A stretch of 64,000 nt of DNA from Sycobia sp. Sy_11. Lineage: Eukaryota; Arthropoda; Insecta; Hymenoptera; Epichrysomallidae. Within the stretch, counting starts at the first letter, position 1. Each line of letters starts with the position of its first letter. Positions 47,236 to 58,795 of the stretch are shown here, one piece after another. The translations under genes and the position numbers were made by a program. The notes under the pieces were generated by a model. That model saw only the letters and a program-made list of their open reading frames with translations, ran no database searches and was not told the origin of the DNA. Location of the stretch: assembly GCA_018907035.1 (NCBI GenBank), contig JACCIC010000282.1:436501-500500 (forward strand), given 5' to 3'.

Positions 47236-49279
47236 CTTTTTACTTTTTTATTTTTTATTAAATTACGCATTCTTAATAATTACTCTCAATTAATCTTAAA
47301 TAATTATAAATTTTTTCATTGTCTCTTTCTTTACATTATTTTTATTGTTAAATTCATATTACATTTTTCTAGTAATTGCTAATGTGTTGTTTATAAATAG
47401 CGCTCAAATTTTTCGCGGAAACAATTACTCGGCATGAATTTACGGAAATACGCTCGATATTATTTATTATTTGCGCTTTTCTTCACAATTTTACCTATGA
47501 GAATTTCTTGTAAATATCACATAATAATTTCGCTTAAATTGTTATTTACAAATATATTTCGTTTTGTGCTAATCACCACATTACTAAATGAAAATTTAAA
47601 CTATACTAAATTAAATATACTTAATTATTCTAAATTCAACATAGATATCTTTTTTTCTGTCGTTTTATTTATCGACAAACTGTAAATTATATTTCTGTTT
47701 TTAACACCTATATTAATTATATTAATATATAAAAAAAACAAATAATTTTGATCGATTTTTTATATTTTTCAATCAATATTTCAATCAAGATCAATATTTT
47801 TATAACCATGAAGATGAAAAAGAAAGACAATTTACTGGCCTTTATATGAAAAGGCTTTCAAGTAATTTATTATATTTTATGTTCTTTTTTCTTATAAAGT
47901 CATAGATATCAATTTATGTCAATTATTATGTTTTCTTCCATTCGTTAAACACCTATAATATTACTTTATATGTTTTGAGTCTCCATACGAGGTATCCTTC
48001 AAATCAACTATTATAGCCACATGAATAGACAACTTCATGCCAAGAAGTGATTTTGCACGCATCTAGTTATTATTTTTCGATAACAAATTTTTTGATAATT
48101 AGATCTTAGACAAAGAATTTAGTATATTACAATTATTTCATACAATAAAATTAAGAAGGAAAGGCCAAGGTATAGTGGACCTGCCGCGTTACATAGATAC
48201 CTATATTATAGCAGAAATTAATAAATACTAGAATGTATAATAAATAAATAATTTTGTTATCAACTATATTTAAATAATAAATATTTGATTCTTCAGTATT
48301 TCTAAATAAAAATAGATTATGAAATTATTACATTAATCGTTCAAAATGTTAGAGGTATGAGTACGCTGCTTTAAACTTTTTCATTTATGATGTAAAAGAT
48401 AAAGAAACTTCAAATTGGCACATTGATAAAACTTTTATAGGTAATTTCATATAACTTCCTATATATCTTAAAAAAGGTATATTAACTTGATAAGAGAAAC
48501 ATGACAGCTGTATTGTACATTTGCTTATAAAGCCAATAGAGTCTTTTATTATCCATTTTTTATTCTTCTTTAATTAATTATAGATCTCTTATTTTGTTTA
48601 GTTTTTCAATTGTTGAAACGATTTCTACATGTATGTATAATTACAATATATAATACTAGAAGATTTTAAATATATTTTTCTCATTTCTATATTTTAAAGT
48701 ATAACTCAAACGCACACGGATTAATTAAAAGAATTTAAATCAATAATGGTCAATAAATCTTTAAACTCTAGGTAACGTTTTTTTTATTATATTTCGATTA
48801 ATGATTACTAAAAACTATGGTGAAATTCTTCGATTATTAGAACTCCTTAAGACCGTTTCCTTGCCAAATGTAGAACAGTAATTCTCATATTGTTCTACAT
48901 CTCACGGGTCTCTAATTATCTGTTTGGCCCAAAATTTGGTGTAGCTGAGTGTTTTATCAAATCATATAGAACACATTTTAGTAAAATGAAAATGATGCAA
49001 ACTTCAACATCGTTGTGATAAACCAAATTTATTTCGTTTCAATATGATTTATTTCTACCATGAAATTAAGGAAAAATCTATTTTAGCGCAGCTCTAAACA
49101 AATCCAAAATATGAAGACATTAGAGCAGACGGAAAAGATGTTGATATCGCAAACTTTATTGAAGTCGAACAGAAAGCAGCATAGTGATATTTTCTTCAAG
49201 CCAAGTCTAATATCATCCGTCAATCTCATCAAGGTAATTTGACTTAACTTAAATCGTCTAAAAGCCTCGTGTGTATATT

Positions 49280-49280
<1 letters not shown>
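47236..49280. other. AT-rich non-coding DNA
   Basis: No gene is seen. The 83-codon frame at 47434-47685 is Leu/Phe/Ile-rich AT-driven translation. Confidence 0.45.

Positions 49281-49281
<1 letters not shown>

Positions 49282-49327
<46 letters not shown>
49282..49327. repeat. (GA)n microsatellite
   Basis: Uninterrupted GA run. Confidence 0.97.
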
Positions 49328-49329
<2 letters not shown>

Positions 49330-50970
49330 AGGGATTTACAAATGAAAAGCAAGTAGATAAAAGCAGACGTTCGATATATTCCTGTGACTTTGAATGAATA
49401 ATGAATATATGAAACGATTTCAGTATTTGTCGAAGCAGCTCTGACATTATGTAAGTACAGCCAGCAATAATGATGATAAGAAATAAAAAAAAAATAGGGA
49501 AGCAAAAAACGCAGATGAGTGAAAGTGATAAAAGTTTTCCAATAAATTTTTAATTTCAATAGAAATTATAGAAATAACTTTCTGTACATTTGAACTAAGT
49601 TCGCCAATTTTATAGTTTCCATTTCTTATTGTCAGAATTATTTAATAACTTAAATTTTTCTCATGTCTTATATTTTCATATTAGTTATTAGTAACTCATT
49701 CAGTTTTTAAATATTACATATAGCCAAATTAACGAAACTTTTTAAAACTTTTAAGTGACTAATTCTTATATTTCGCTAAATCACTTTTACAGAATCTCGG
49801 TCGTGCTCAAATATATATTTGATTTAAATAAAATATTAATAAAAGTTATTATTAAAAACTATTAAAAATCTCAATTTGTAAATAGATATATTGTATTTTG
49901 GAATTGCTTTATAAATTTCCTCACGACTAATTTCCATCAGGTATGTAAGAATTAGCAGCATATAATATAAGTGCTAGTATCTAATATATATTTTATAGTG
50001 TATATTGTAGCAGTATAGTATTGTTAGTATTAAACAGTGCTATTATAAAAAATAAACAATTCTGATTATTTTGTGTTCCTCAAAGTTTATACAAAAATAT
50101 TAAAATATATTTAATAGAGACAAAATAAGTGCTTATTATCAATACCCTACCACCGTATTTTAATTCATGCTTCTCTACAAATGATTCTTTTCTGTATGAG
50201 CAATTCGTGTAATTCTTTCGTATACATCAACATTGCTTATTGAAAAGTCCAATTTTTTATAGCAAAGTTATCATTCTGCCCATTTTATTTAAAATTTTTC
50301 GCGAGCATACAGAGGCCTGATCAGCCATATTTCTGAGTATTATTAAAGTATAAATAAGAAAAAAAGCAGAACTGATCACTATAAAAACGAACATAGCCCT
50401 TAAGCTATCGGACAACTGCAACTTATTATAGAAACCAAGATGTCGAGCTCGGTACTTGGAGACTTGAAAAACTTTTCCTCAATTTTGCAAAATCGATCCG
50501 AGGGAGCAAAAAAAATTATTCAAATTTTCATTCAAGGTGATTTCCATAAAGTTTCCTTCTTCGCAAACTGATGAAGAAGAATAGAGAAGAATACAGAAGC
50601 GAAAAGTATAAGAAAAGGTCTCCTCACGCCTCAGCAATATAACGACTAATAATAAATATCGCCCAGCCCCTCGATTCAACTACATTAGCCCGTATATTTG
50701 GTACCGCTTGTACTTATCATTCGCCTCATTCCTTTTCAGCACGAATCTCTTGATATCTTCTACATTGGGGACCTTTATCTCTATTTCTCTCCTTTTGTTT
50801 TGCCACGTTGTCTCATACATTTTCCAGAACATCGCCCCTGCCACGACTCTCTTCTGGCTTAGTTGTCGCGCTTGTGCTTCTCAGGATGTATAACACTCAC
50901 GCTTACCAAGGCAAAATTTTTACGGCAGTGTCGCGATGGTTCTAGGGTTATACCGACGGATACCCCGAAA
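49328..50970. other. AT-rich non-coding DNA
   Basis: No gene or recognisable repeat is seen. Confidence 0.45.
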
Positions 50971-50974
50971 GAAG

Positions 50975-51500
50975 TCAAGAGTATAAGATACAAAGAGGAA
51001 GAAAGATAGAGAGGGAGAGAGAGAGAAAGAGAAGGCCAAGGGAGGAGGAACTGTGGGCGGCGAAGGCAACGACGAAAGGGTGGAAGAGAGCCGAGGAACC
51101 TGGTGGAAGACAGGACCTTGAATTATTTAGGTGGTTGGCGTGACTTGTCGCTGCTTGCATCGCAGCCCTCCCACTCGTACTCGATGGCCCTCGAGAGAGC
51201 CGGCGCGTAAACTGCGCAACTCGAAATCCCTCCGTCTCTCCTCGCACTCGCTGAGACGAAGTGCGCATCTGTAATGGCTTTAAGTATAGTTTTGTTATAA
51301 TATACAAACGTGCGCGGCGATGCATTATACTCCTGTAGAGAAGAACCGGTTTCTGGATCGTTACGCAAAAACTCCATGGAGCCTGAGTCGATTTCGTGCT
51401 TCCTTGCTCGTGAACATATGCGCGCCCTTAGACGTACACCGAAAAAAGTTTTCTTGCTAACGGTCATATGTTACACAGAGAGCGTGCACTGACCTTTTCT
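50975..51500. other. GC-richer island, no confirmed gene
   Basis: A GC-richer block with a purine-rich left part and a 114-codon minus-strand frame (51123-51467) containing no recognisable domain or splice signals. A perfect Grainyhead-type motif (GAACCGGTTTCT) lies at 51346-51357. It may be a promoter, UTR or enhancer. Confidence 0.3.
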
Positions 51501-52435
51501 TGATCTATTGTAGTTTTTCCATTATTATCATGATAAATTGCTTTGTCGAACATTTCTTAATTCTGCGCTCAATTTTCGTCTATATACACACCTAAACGAA
51601 GAGTATCTGGTCGAATATATTTTTTAAAAATTCTCATTCTTCATTCAATAGAAACTTTAAACGTAGGTTCATGATTTATAGTGTATATTACACAAAGGCA
51701 AAATGAAATGAAGTTCTACTAATAATTTCATTGTTTGCCTAAAAGTCAGTCTATCTCTTATCGTATTTATAATTACAAACAAATTATAAGTACATAAATA
51801 AGATTATACAATATTTTTCTTTCATATAATGTTTGTTCAAGACTAATTGTTTTCTCTTGCAGTTACAACGAAAGCAAAAGCATTCTGCTGAACTCATGAG
51901 AGAAATATGCACATAAAGAAATTCTCGTGTATAAGATCATATAAATAGAAGAAAATCATATTGAGAGAAATATTAAATAAGCACATGATGATGATAGAAC
52001 AATTTTGATGTAAGATACGTACGCCGCAGAACTTCAATAAAATTAGTTGTTGCAACAGTTAGCGTAGACCTCGAAGTGAAAAGGAAGAGGTTGATAAACA
52101 GATAAAGCGAATGAAATCGCAACATATGCGTTAAGGCGTACAAATCGAGCAGCAATGCTAGGCTGTACGATTCTGCCTCGTACACGTTCTATTAACCGAG
52201 TTCGTTAAAAACAAAAGAATCATTCGAATAATTTCATTGTAGAAAAATTTGTCTAAAAAGATGCATTTTTGTAAAGATTTAAAATATGTAACTTTTGAAT
52301 AATTTTATCATACATAAAAGGATAACCGATTACTAATCTGATTTTTTAATGTTTACATTTTTAAATGAAATATTCTTCAGTTTTATCGCTCAATAAATCT
52401 GTTTTTCATAATCATATTTATTTTAGTTAATCGTA
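51501..52435. other. AT-rich non-coding DNA
   Basis: No gene or recognisable repeat is seen. Confidence 0.45.
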
Positions 52436-52512
52436 GGGTACGGAATTTGAACTCGGGGCACCGAATTACTAGTTCTTGACACATCCTATTGAACAATTGT
52501 AGTCGTCTATAT
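52436..52512 (-). repeat. tRNA-like sequence, SINE head or pseudo-tRNA
   Basis: On the minus strand GAGTTCAAATTCCG is a near-consensus polymerase III B box. It is preceded by TTGTTCAATAGGATGTGTC, resembling a tRNA D-arm, at tRNA-like spacing. The acceptor arms do not pair convincingly. Confidence 0.5.
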
Positions 52513-54070
52513 TCATTACTAATAAAATTAAACACCGCCTAGAAAGTCACTCAAAAATTTGAAACTGCATCTAATAAAATAGTCCATAATTAGAGCATTT
52601 GGAAAAATTGTAGTAGTACAAGAAACTTTTATGAAATCTAATTTAATTATTCAAATTTACCATTAGTTTTTGATGTATAGTGCACCGTCACAAATTAAAA
52701 AAAGAATGATAATGACGTTGGATGATAACCAGAATTTTCTTACAAGTACTAACGTCTATCTGCATACTTTTCAAAAGACAGACCAATCGCTATCATATAG
52801 TATATATTGAATATGAAGAAAAGGTCATACTCGGCGTGTGAAAGAAGGAGGCGAGTATAAGAATATATGGGTATCGATAGTTTTTTTAGCTACTTTTGCC
52901 TCCATAACTAATAATTCTTCAGTTGTCTCAATTTCCACAATCCTCCTACTTCCTTCCCACATTTCTTTAATGCACAAAAGTACAAGACAACAATTTTATT
53001 CCAAATGTTGTAAAGATCAAGGTTGATTATTACTTCAAATGTTTATCTTTCTATCTATCTATGGTGATATATTTTCGTTGATTTGAATCGTAAATTCTCA
53101 TTTCTTTGAAAAAAAGCTACATCCCTCGCACTCGGACTCATGTGCCGCACCTTATGCGCGTGCAGCTTAGCAACTATAGGGGCGAAAAACAGGGAGAGAC
53201 GAAAAATATACGTGCGGGAGGAGGCAGCGATCCATGGAGAACAGAGCGTGCCAAAGCGTGGCTAAGGGGTTCGGGAGGTGTAGGGAATGGAGGAGTGGGG
53301 AATGCTTGAGAGAGAAAACGTGTGCCGTGTACGAAAAGCAAGAGTAACTTTGGATATCGCGCCGCTGTTCTTCTTCTATCTATCTCTTATATACCTTTCC
53401 CTATCCTTTTTTCGTTCTCTCTTTTACCCTGCTATATACGCATAACTTGTTCGCATTTTCCATTGTGAGTATATAAAAAGTTTACCCACACGTAGCCTTT
53501 AAAATGAAGGGTGAATAGGTTTAGAAAGGCAAGAATATTTTAATGTGTTATCCTTTTCAAGAATTTCATTGGAATAGATAACCCTCGATCCTTCTATTTT
53601 AACAATTATTTAATTTTTGAAAGGTTTTAATTATTTTTATATTTAATTCATCGTTTAAGTTTTATACCCAATCAGCATAATCACGTATTCCGCCTTAACG
53701 CCTAGTTATAAGTATAACCACTTACAAAAGATTTGAATTAAGCTTTAATCATGTATGTAATGGAATGGCTCTCAATTTATCTTTATGTCTTCGCCCACCA
53801 GTACCCGGTTATATACACAGCGCCACAATTGTATTTAATAAAAAGTACCGAATCACTTAGACAGTTGGCTACTTTTATATAAAACAAATTTGTCGCTGCA
53901 CTCTCATCTATGCTTCAACTTCCCGAGTCGTTTCTCTTAATTTTTACAATACGATACAAATGTTTAAGATTCGTAGATAAACCATTCATAGATAAATCTA
54001 CTACAACAGCGTGCTAAAAGCATCAAGAGTTTAGGGTAAAGATATAATATATGTAAAGTATATTGAATGT
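52513..54070. other. AT-rich non-coding DNA
   Basis: No gene is called. 53100-53340 is GC-richer with a 67-codon Arg/Gly-rich frame of no recognised family. Confidence 0.45.
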
Positions 54071-54076
54071 GCAATT

Positions 54077-54165
54077 CTCTCCTTCACTCACTCTATCTCT
54101 CTCTCTCCCCCTCTGTCTCTCCCCCGCCCTCTCTCTATCTATCTCTCTTTCTCTCTGCCTCTTCC
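54077..54165. repeat. imperfect (CT)n tract
   Basis: CT and CCCTCT units with interruptions. Confidence 0.9.
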
Positions 54166-54202
54166 ATATAATTAGTACATTCGATAATCATCTTTATATA
54201 TA

Positions 54203-54226
54203 TCATATCATATCATATCATATCAT
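54203..54226. repeat. (TATCA)n pentanucleotide repeat
   Basis: About five tandem ATCAT/TATCA units. Confidence 0.9.
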
Positions 54227-54439
54227 TTTTTAATGCTGTTGATAAATGTGGTAGAGCATTGTTCTCTGCTTGATTACTGTCATTTGCAGTATCGTATTCA
54301 TGTGACGGACATATTATCTATCCGAAGACTATTCATCTCAAATTAGGCGTTAAAAAGTATAATAATCTATTCCATCTTGATCTTGGAGCCAAATAGCTAC
54401 TATACAAAATACAACAATCTACTTTCAGATGAATAAAAA

Positions 54440-54790
54440 TTTGTATTATAATTGTAATATAGTACTGCTGGGTGGTTTAATAACAATAACAATTTAAATT
54501 TTGAACTAATTGAATTTTAATATATATAATGAAGGAAAATATAAATAGCAATCACCTTAGCATACAGACGAGATACGAATAATGCCTTCTGCGCTCAAAC
54601 AGCGCCCTTTATAGATTTTCTTCTTATCGCGGATCAAATTATGGGCGATAAGCCCCATTCGTCGATCGCAGCCTAAACACTTCGCACAGCCGGACGGTCG
54701 GGGAACCCGAGGTGGTAATCTGACACCGTCCAAACCTCTTTCGTAAACTCTCAAGATTTTCCTCCGACTAATATTTGATTACCTTAGTTG
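54440..54790 (-). mobile_element. possible LTR fragment
   Basis: On the minus strand a GC-rich segment leads into a TATA-like box (TCTATAAAGGGCGC near 54611) followed by an AT-rich part, the same layout as 46633-47235. Edges and target duplication could not be fixed, and no internal genes are present. A host promoter is also possible. Confidence 0.25.
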
Positions 54791-54799
54791 TAAATCATA

Positions 54800-55645
54800 T
54801 ATAAGTCAGTTTTCAGGAAAATCTTCGATTTTACCCGTCATGGTACGGATCAAGCGTATACCTAAGTTGTATACAGTTTGTGACCTTTTAAAGGTTTGCT
54901 CGCGATCCTGACTTCAATAATTAATTAATTTCAATTCAAACCCAATTAAATTAATTCATTGAGTCCAATTCAAAATTTCAAATTATATCTTATAAAATAA
55001 GATTTTAAATCGCCAACCGATGATTTCGTTAAGCATTATTCAAAATCTCGTGTGTACTTACATATTATTTATAAACAGTTTTTATAATTCGTGCGGCGCC
55101 GTTTTGTCCGAGGAGATCGCATAACATTTCTTACTCATATATTGTCCCGCAAATACAATATTAATCAATCTTTTTTACATTACTTCCCATCTTAAAAGTA
55201 AACATATCTCGCAATATAATTTATAACTATATTTAGTTACAAAAGAAATACTAAACCTATGTATATATATATAATGGCAACGTGATATTATAAAAATTCC
55301 TTAAAAACTATTACGCATTATTTTGATATGTATCAGGTTAAATAATTCCAAAAATCAAAATCATAAATTAATTTTATCTTTGTACTTCTACTTTTTTAAA
55401 CTATAAACATATAACATAAACATAACATGACTATCGGCTATAAAGAAAATATCTTATTTTACATTTGAATAACATTTCACGTAGGACTAATTATAATAAT
55501 AGCTAGAATGGAATTGATTAATAAAACTTTATTCTAGAAATTATAAACGCTGAAGGCTTAATACTAATTTTTACATAATTTTAATAATGCACAAAAATTT
55601 TGTGATATCAGATATATCATATCAGATCATATTATACTCATACAT
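54800..55645. other. AT-rich non-coding DNA
   Basis: No gene or recognisable repeat is seen. Confidence 0.45.
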
Positions 55646-55649
55646 TCTT

Positions 55650-55899
55650 AATTTATAAAGACAAGGCGTGTTTTTGTTTGTACACGATAACCGAGAAAAC
55701 TCGTGAACCGATTGTTCTGAAATTTGACATATAGATTCTATATTATCTTGGGAAGGACATAGGCTATGTTTTTTATTGAAAATCATTTTACTTTCATCAA
55801 TAAACTAACTTAATGGTTTTAGCAATCAGTGTCACCAGCGGCCACTAGGTGGCGTCTTGAATCACGAACAGCAACTTAAAGTAGTCTGTTAAAAATATT
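55650..55899 (+). repeat. widespread-type interspersed repeat segment
   Basis: The string around 55685-55775 (GATAACCGAGAAAACTCGTG, then GAACCGATTG...GAAATTTG..ATA..ATTCTAT, then GGGAAGGACATAGGCTATGT) resembles a repeat motif seen in many insect interspersed elements. It precedes the LINE insertion. The element class is not assigned. Confidence 0.4.
55842..55856 (+). promoter_or_regulatory. CTCF-like motif
   Basis: CCACTAGGTGGCGTC matches the CTCF core consensus CCASYAGRKGGCRS at 13 of 14 positions and the insect AGGTGGCG core exactly. It lies within an interspersed-repeat-like segment, so an element-borne insulator site or chance are both possible. Confidence 0.3.
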
Positions 55900-55927
55900 A
55901 ATACCAGGCCAGTTCAGATGAATGTTA
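55900..55927 (+). repeat. 28-bp direct repeat, left copy
   Basis: Contains AATACCAGGCCAGTTCAGAT. Matches 58372-58399 at 27 of 28 bases. It borders the left edge of the LINE segment. Confidence 0.9.
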
Positions 55928-56322
55928 TCCTCATCAGGCCTCCACATTCGTCATCATCAGTTCACAGACACACCGTCACGTGTCGTGGCATCCTCATGAT
56001 CATCGCATGAGACATCATGACATATCATCGACACATCAATTCTCATTTATCTCTTACATAACTTGTAATTTACAATTTATATAATTTATAAATTATAAGT
56101 TTGTAAGAAACTCTTAAAACTTTTTAAAACTAACCTCAAAAATTTTTAACTTTAATTTTTTAATTTTTTAATTTTTAATTTTAATTTTAATTCAATTTTA
56201 ACTATAAACTTGATTTTAATTTTAACTTAAATTTTCATCTATCGTAGACTCAAACTAACCTCTCTTAAATTAAACTTATATAATTTATATTTGACTTACC
56301 TCATTTTTAACTAATTCTATAA

Positions 56323-56373
<51 letters not shown>

Positions 56374-58371
56374 TTATTTAAAATTTAATCATTCCTATAT
56401 TCATATTTATATTTATATATTTAAATATTTCTTCATAGCTATAATCTCCCACACCCCACCTTTCCCTCTACCCTTAACCTCCCCCCCCCAATCACAAACT
56501 GGAGGCAACCTTCCTCCACTCATTTGTAAGTCCGACTCCATGGACATGGACACCGGCCTTACCACCGACCTCGACGGTTTTCTCCCCTAAAAGCTGATAG
56601 AAATTATCATCGGTCTCCGGGATCACATTGACCGCCTACAAAATATAATAACCACCACCACAACAGACCCAACCTTCTCTCAATCGGTGGCAACATCATG
56701 CCACACCACCGGAACTTCTATATCATCCTCGTCCGCCCCGGAATTCTTTCAGGAGGCATCAATTTTCTGCACCCCCGCTACCAAAATAATCGTCTCCGAA
56801 TCAACTCCGATCTCCGAAGAAGCCGAGTTCATAAAGCAAGGCCGTAAACGCATTCGCGTTACCAAATCCGCACCAACGCTCTCCGATCTGGATTCTGACA
56901 CTGAAAAAGAATCCACCATCGCTGTTCGACCCCCACCCCCCATCATCATTCGCCAAAAAATGATTTGCCCAAAACTAAAGATCGCCATAGAGAAAGCCGG
57001 AATCTCCGTCCGCTGGGCCATTAACACCTCTGACTCGGTCAATGTGTACGCGGCAACGGTAGACGACTTTAGGCAACTAACGGACCGCCTAGAAAATACT
57101 AAAAGACAATATACCACCAACCAACTTCCCGAAGAACGGGACTTGGTTGTAGTCATTCGGGGTATAAACGAAGCCATCCAAGCCGAAGACATCCTGAATG
57201 AGCTAAATTCGAAAGGTTACACCCCACGACGAATTCACCGAATGCGTAGCGGCGAAAAAATCTGGTCGCTAGTAGCCGTTCACCTAGACCCCTCCTCACC
57301 CGCCGCTAAGTCAATCTTCGACTTAAGCACCATCGGTGGCCTCAACATAAAAGTGGAGGCAAAGAGGAAGTAGAAAGGCACGCCGCAGTGCCGGCGTTGC
57401 CTCAAATATAATCACACGACAAACTACTGCCACACTGCATGGGCCTGCGCCTTTTGCAGCAAAAATCACGCCACTCCGTCATGTCCTCTAAAACACAATA
57501 AAGACGCGCGCCCCACTTGCGCTAACTGCAAAGGAGAGCACAGGGCAACTTACAGAGGCTGCCCCAAAACCCCAAAGTAGGACAAGCTCCCCAAAAAACT
57601 AGTGAAGCCGGTAAATGCCCCCAAAACTGGTAACACCCCCCACCGCAGCTCATACAGAAAAAGAGTATCATCCCCAATCCTCATAAAAATCGGGCAAACC
57701 CCACCCGCACCACATATGCGAGCATAGTGAGCAACAGTGCAGCATCAGCGGCACCGTTGCAAATCAACTCGCCTCCCATGGCGTCCGAACTTCAAAACAT
57801 CATAATGCAGTTCATCACGAACATTACCGCCGCTCTCTGCAGACCTAACAATGGCTAATTACGAGATAAAGATCCTCAACTGGAACGCCAACGGCATCCT
57901 CTGCAGAAATAGATCTCTAGAACTCCTCCAACTCTTGGAGGAAGAAAACATCGGGATCGCTTGCATCACAGAGACCCACCTCAACCCATCCCACAAACTC
58001 TTCCTTTCAAACTACATCACGTATAGAAAGGACAGAGAGCACTCTAACGGTGGTGGCGTGGCAATCCTCGTCAACAAATCCTACCACCACCGTGAAATTA
58101 CAACTACCTCCATCTGCGAGACAATAGGGGTTGAACTTTTCCTCCAAAAAGATCCCTTGAGGGTAATTGCATGCTATAACCCTCCACAACTCCCAAACAA
58201 CTTTAAAGATCTTGCCTTGCTTCTCAACAGCAACACCCCCACAATCATCGCCGGGGATCTAAATGCTAAGCACCCCTCTTGGGGCTACGGCTCCAGAAAC
58301 AGCAACGGCCGCGCCCTCCTCAGAAAAACAATTCGGCATGATTTTACAGTGGAAGCTTCTCCCTCCCACAC
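55928..58371 (+). mobile_element. Jockey-type LINE, 3'-truncated
   Basis: A non-LTR retrotransposon copy with an AT-rich 5' part (55928-56535, including a (TA)n tract at about 56325-56368), ORF1 (gag-like, from 56540) and the start of ORF2 (from 57851). ORF2 homology stops after the endonuclease at about 58377; the reverse transcriptase and the 3' end are absent. Both borders coincide with a 28-bp direct repeat, which is unusual because LINEs normally lose their 5' end. Confidence 0.8.
56540..57858 (+). pseudogene. Jockey-clade LINE ORF1 (gag-like, zinc knuckle) pseudogene
   Basis: Encodes the RNA-binding ORF1 protein of a Jockey-clade element. The first ATG in frame is at 56540 (MDMDTGLTTDLDGF), but codon 17 is a stop, so the longest open part starts at 56687. 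A basic stretch KQGRKRIRVTK is followed by the domain that precedes the knuckles in these proteins (PEERDLVVVIRGINEAI to STIGGLNIKVEAKRK). A TAG at 57371-57373 comes before three zinc knuckles: CRRCLKYNHTTNYC, CAFCSKNHATPSC and CANCKGEHRATYRGC. Another TAG follows at 57578. The tail (TTYASIVSNSAASAAPLQIN) lies in a shifted frame and ends at 57858, overlapping the ORF2 start in the string ATGGCTAA. Two premature stops, a third before the tail and a frameshift make it non-functional. Confidence 0.88.
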
Positions 58372-58377
58372 AATACC
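57851..58377 (+). pseudogene. LINE ORF2 fragment: AP-like endonuclease
   Basis: N-terminal endonuclease of a Jockey-clade ORF2, which nicks target DNA for reverse transcription. The start MANYEIKILNWNANGI overlaps the ORF1 end. Key parts by residue: N-W-N at 10-12, catalytic Glu41 in ITETHL, NGGGVAILV at 66-74, AGDLNAKHPSWG at 134-145 with the Asp/Asn pair, and NSNGRALL at 150-157. Homology ends near residue 176 (SPSHTIP), where the family would continue with the His-containing motif and then the reverse transcriptase. The frame then runs on to 58513 through unrelated flanking DNA. The part kept is open with no internal stop. Confidence 0.9.
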
Positions 58378-58399
58378 AGGCCAGTTCAGACGAATGTTA
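58372..58399 (+). repeat. 28-bp direct repeat, right copy
   Basis: Matches 55900-55927 with one T/C difference. Its first bases overlap the last recognisable ORF2 codons. Confidence 0.9.
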
Positions 58400-58544
58400 A
58401 TATCCAACTTTAGGATTCGTATCCTAAAAGGGAGGTGTGACGTTAGTCGGTATTACCTTTTTGTTCTTCAGGTTAATCTGACATCATTTTCACACCTTAT
58501 GAATATCTTTTGATTTTTGTAAATTTTATTTTCTCTTTCTTGGG

Positions 58545-58548
<4 letters not shown>
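58400..58548 (+). other. flanking DNA with short hairpin and purine tract
   Basis: Contains an 8-bp inverted repeat (TTTAGGAT and complement, 4-base loop, near 58411-58430) running into AAAAGGGAGGTGTGACG, which resembles a polypurine tract followed by an LTR start. No further LTR evidence is seen. Confidence 0.25.
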
Positions 58549-58606
<58 letters not shown>

Positions 58607-58635
58607 TCTCTGTCTCTCTCTCTCTCTCTCTCTCC
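58549..58635. repeat. (CT)n microsatellite
   Basis: CT run with two CTGT interruptions. Confidence 0.97.
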
Positions 58636-58734
58636 ATCTTGAATTTGAATTGAACAAACATTTTGCTTGAATTTCAGTTGGAATCACTACGAAAATATTC
58701 ACCGTATTTCATTGAACAAAAACGGAAATATACG

Positions 58735-58735
<1 letters not shown>

Positions 58736-58782
<47 letters not shown>

Positions 58783-58795
58783 ATGTGTGTATATA
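58736..58795. repeat. compound (TA)n(GT)n microsatellite
   Basis: TA run followed by GT run. Confidence 0.96.

Noticed and set aside
56749..57192. 147-codon minus-strand frame
   Set aside because: Antisense shadow of the LINE ORF1.
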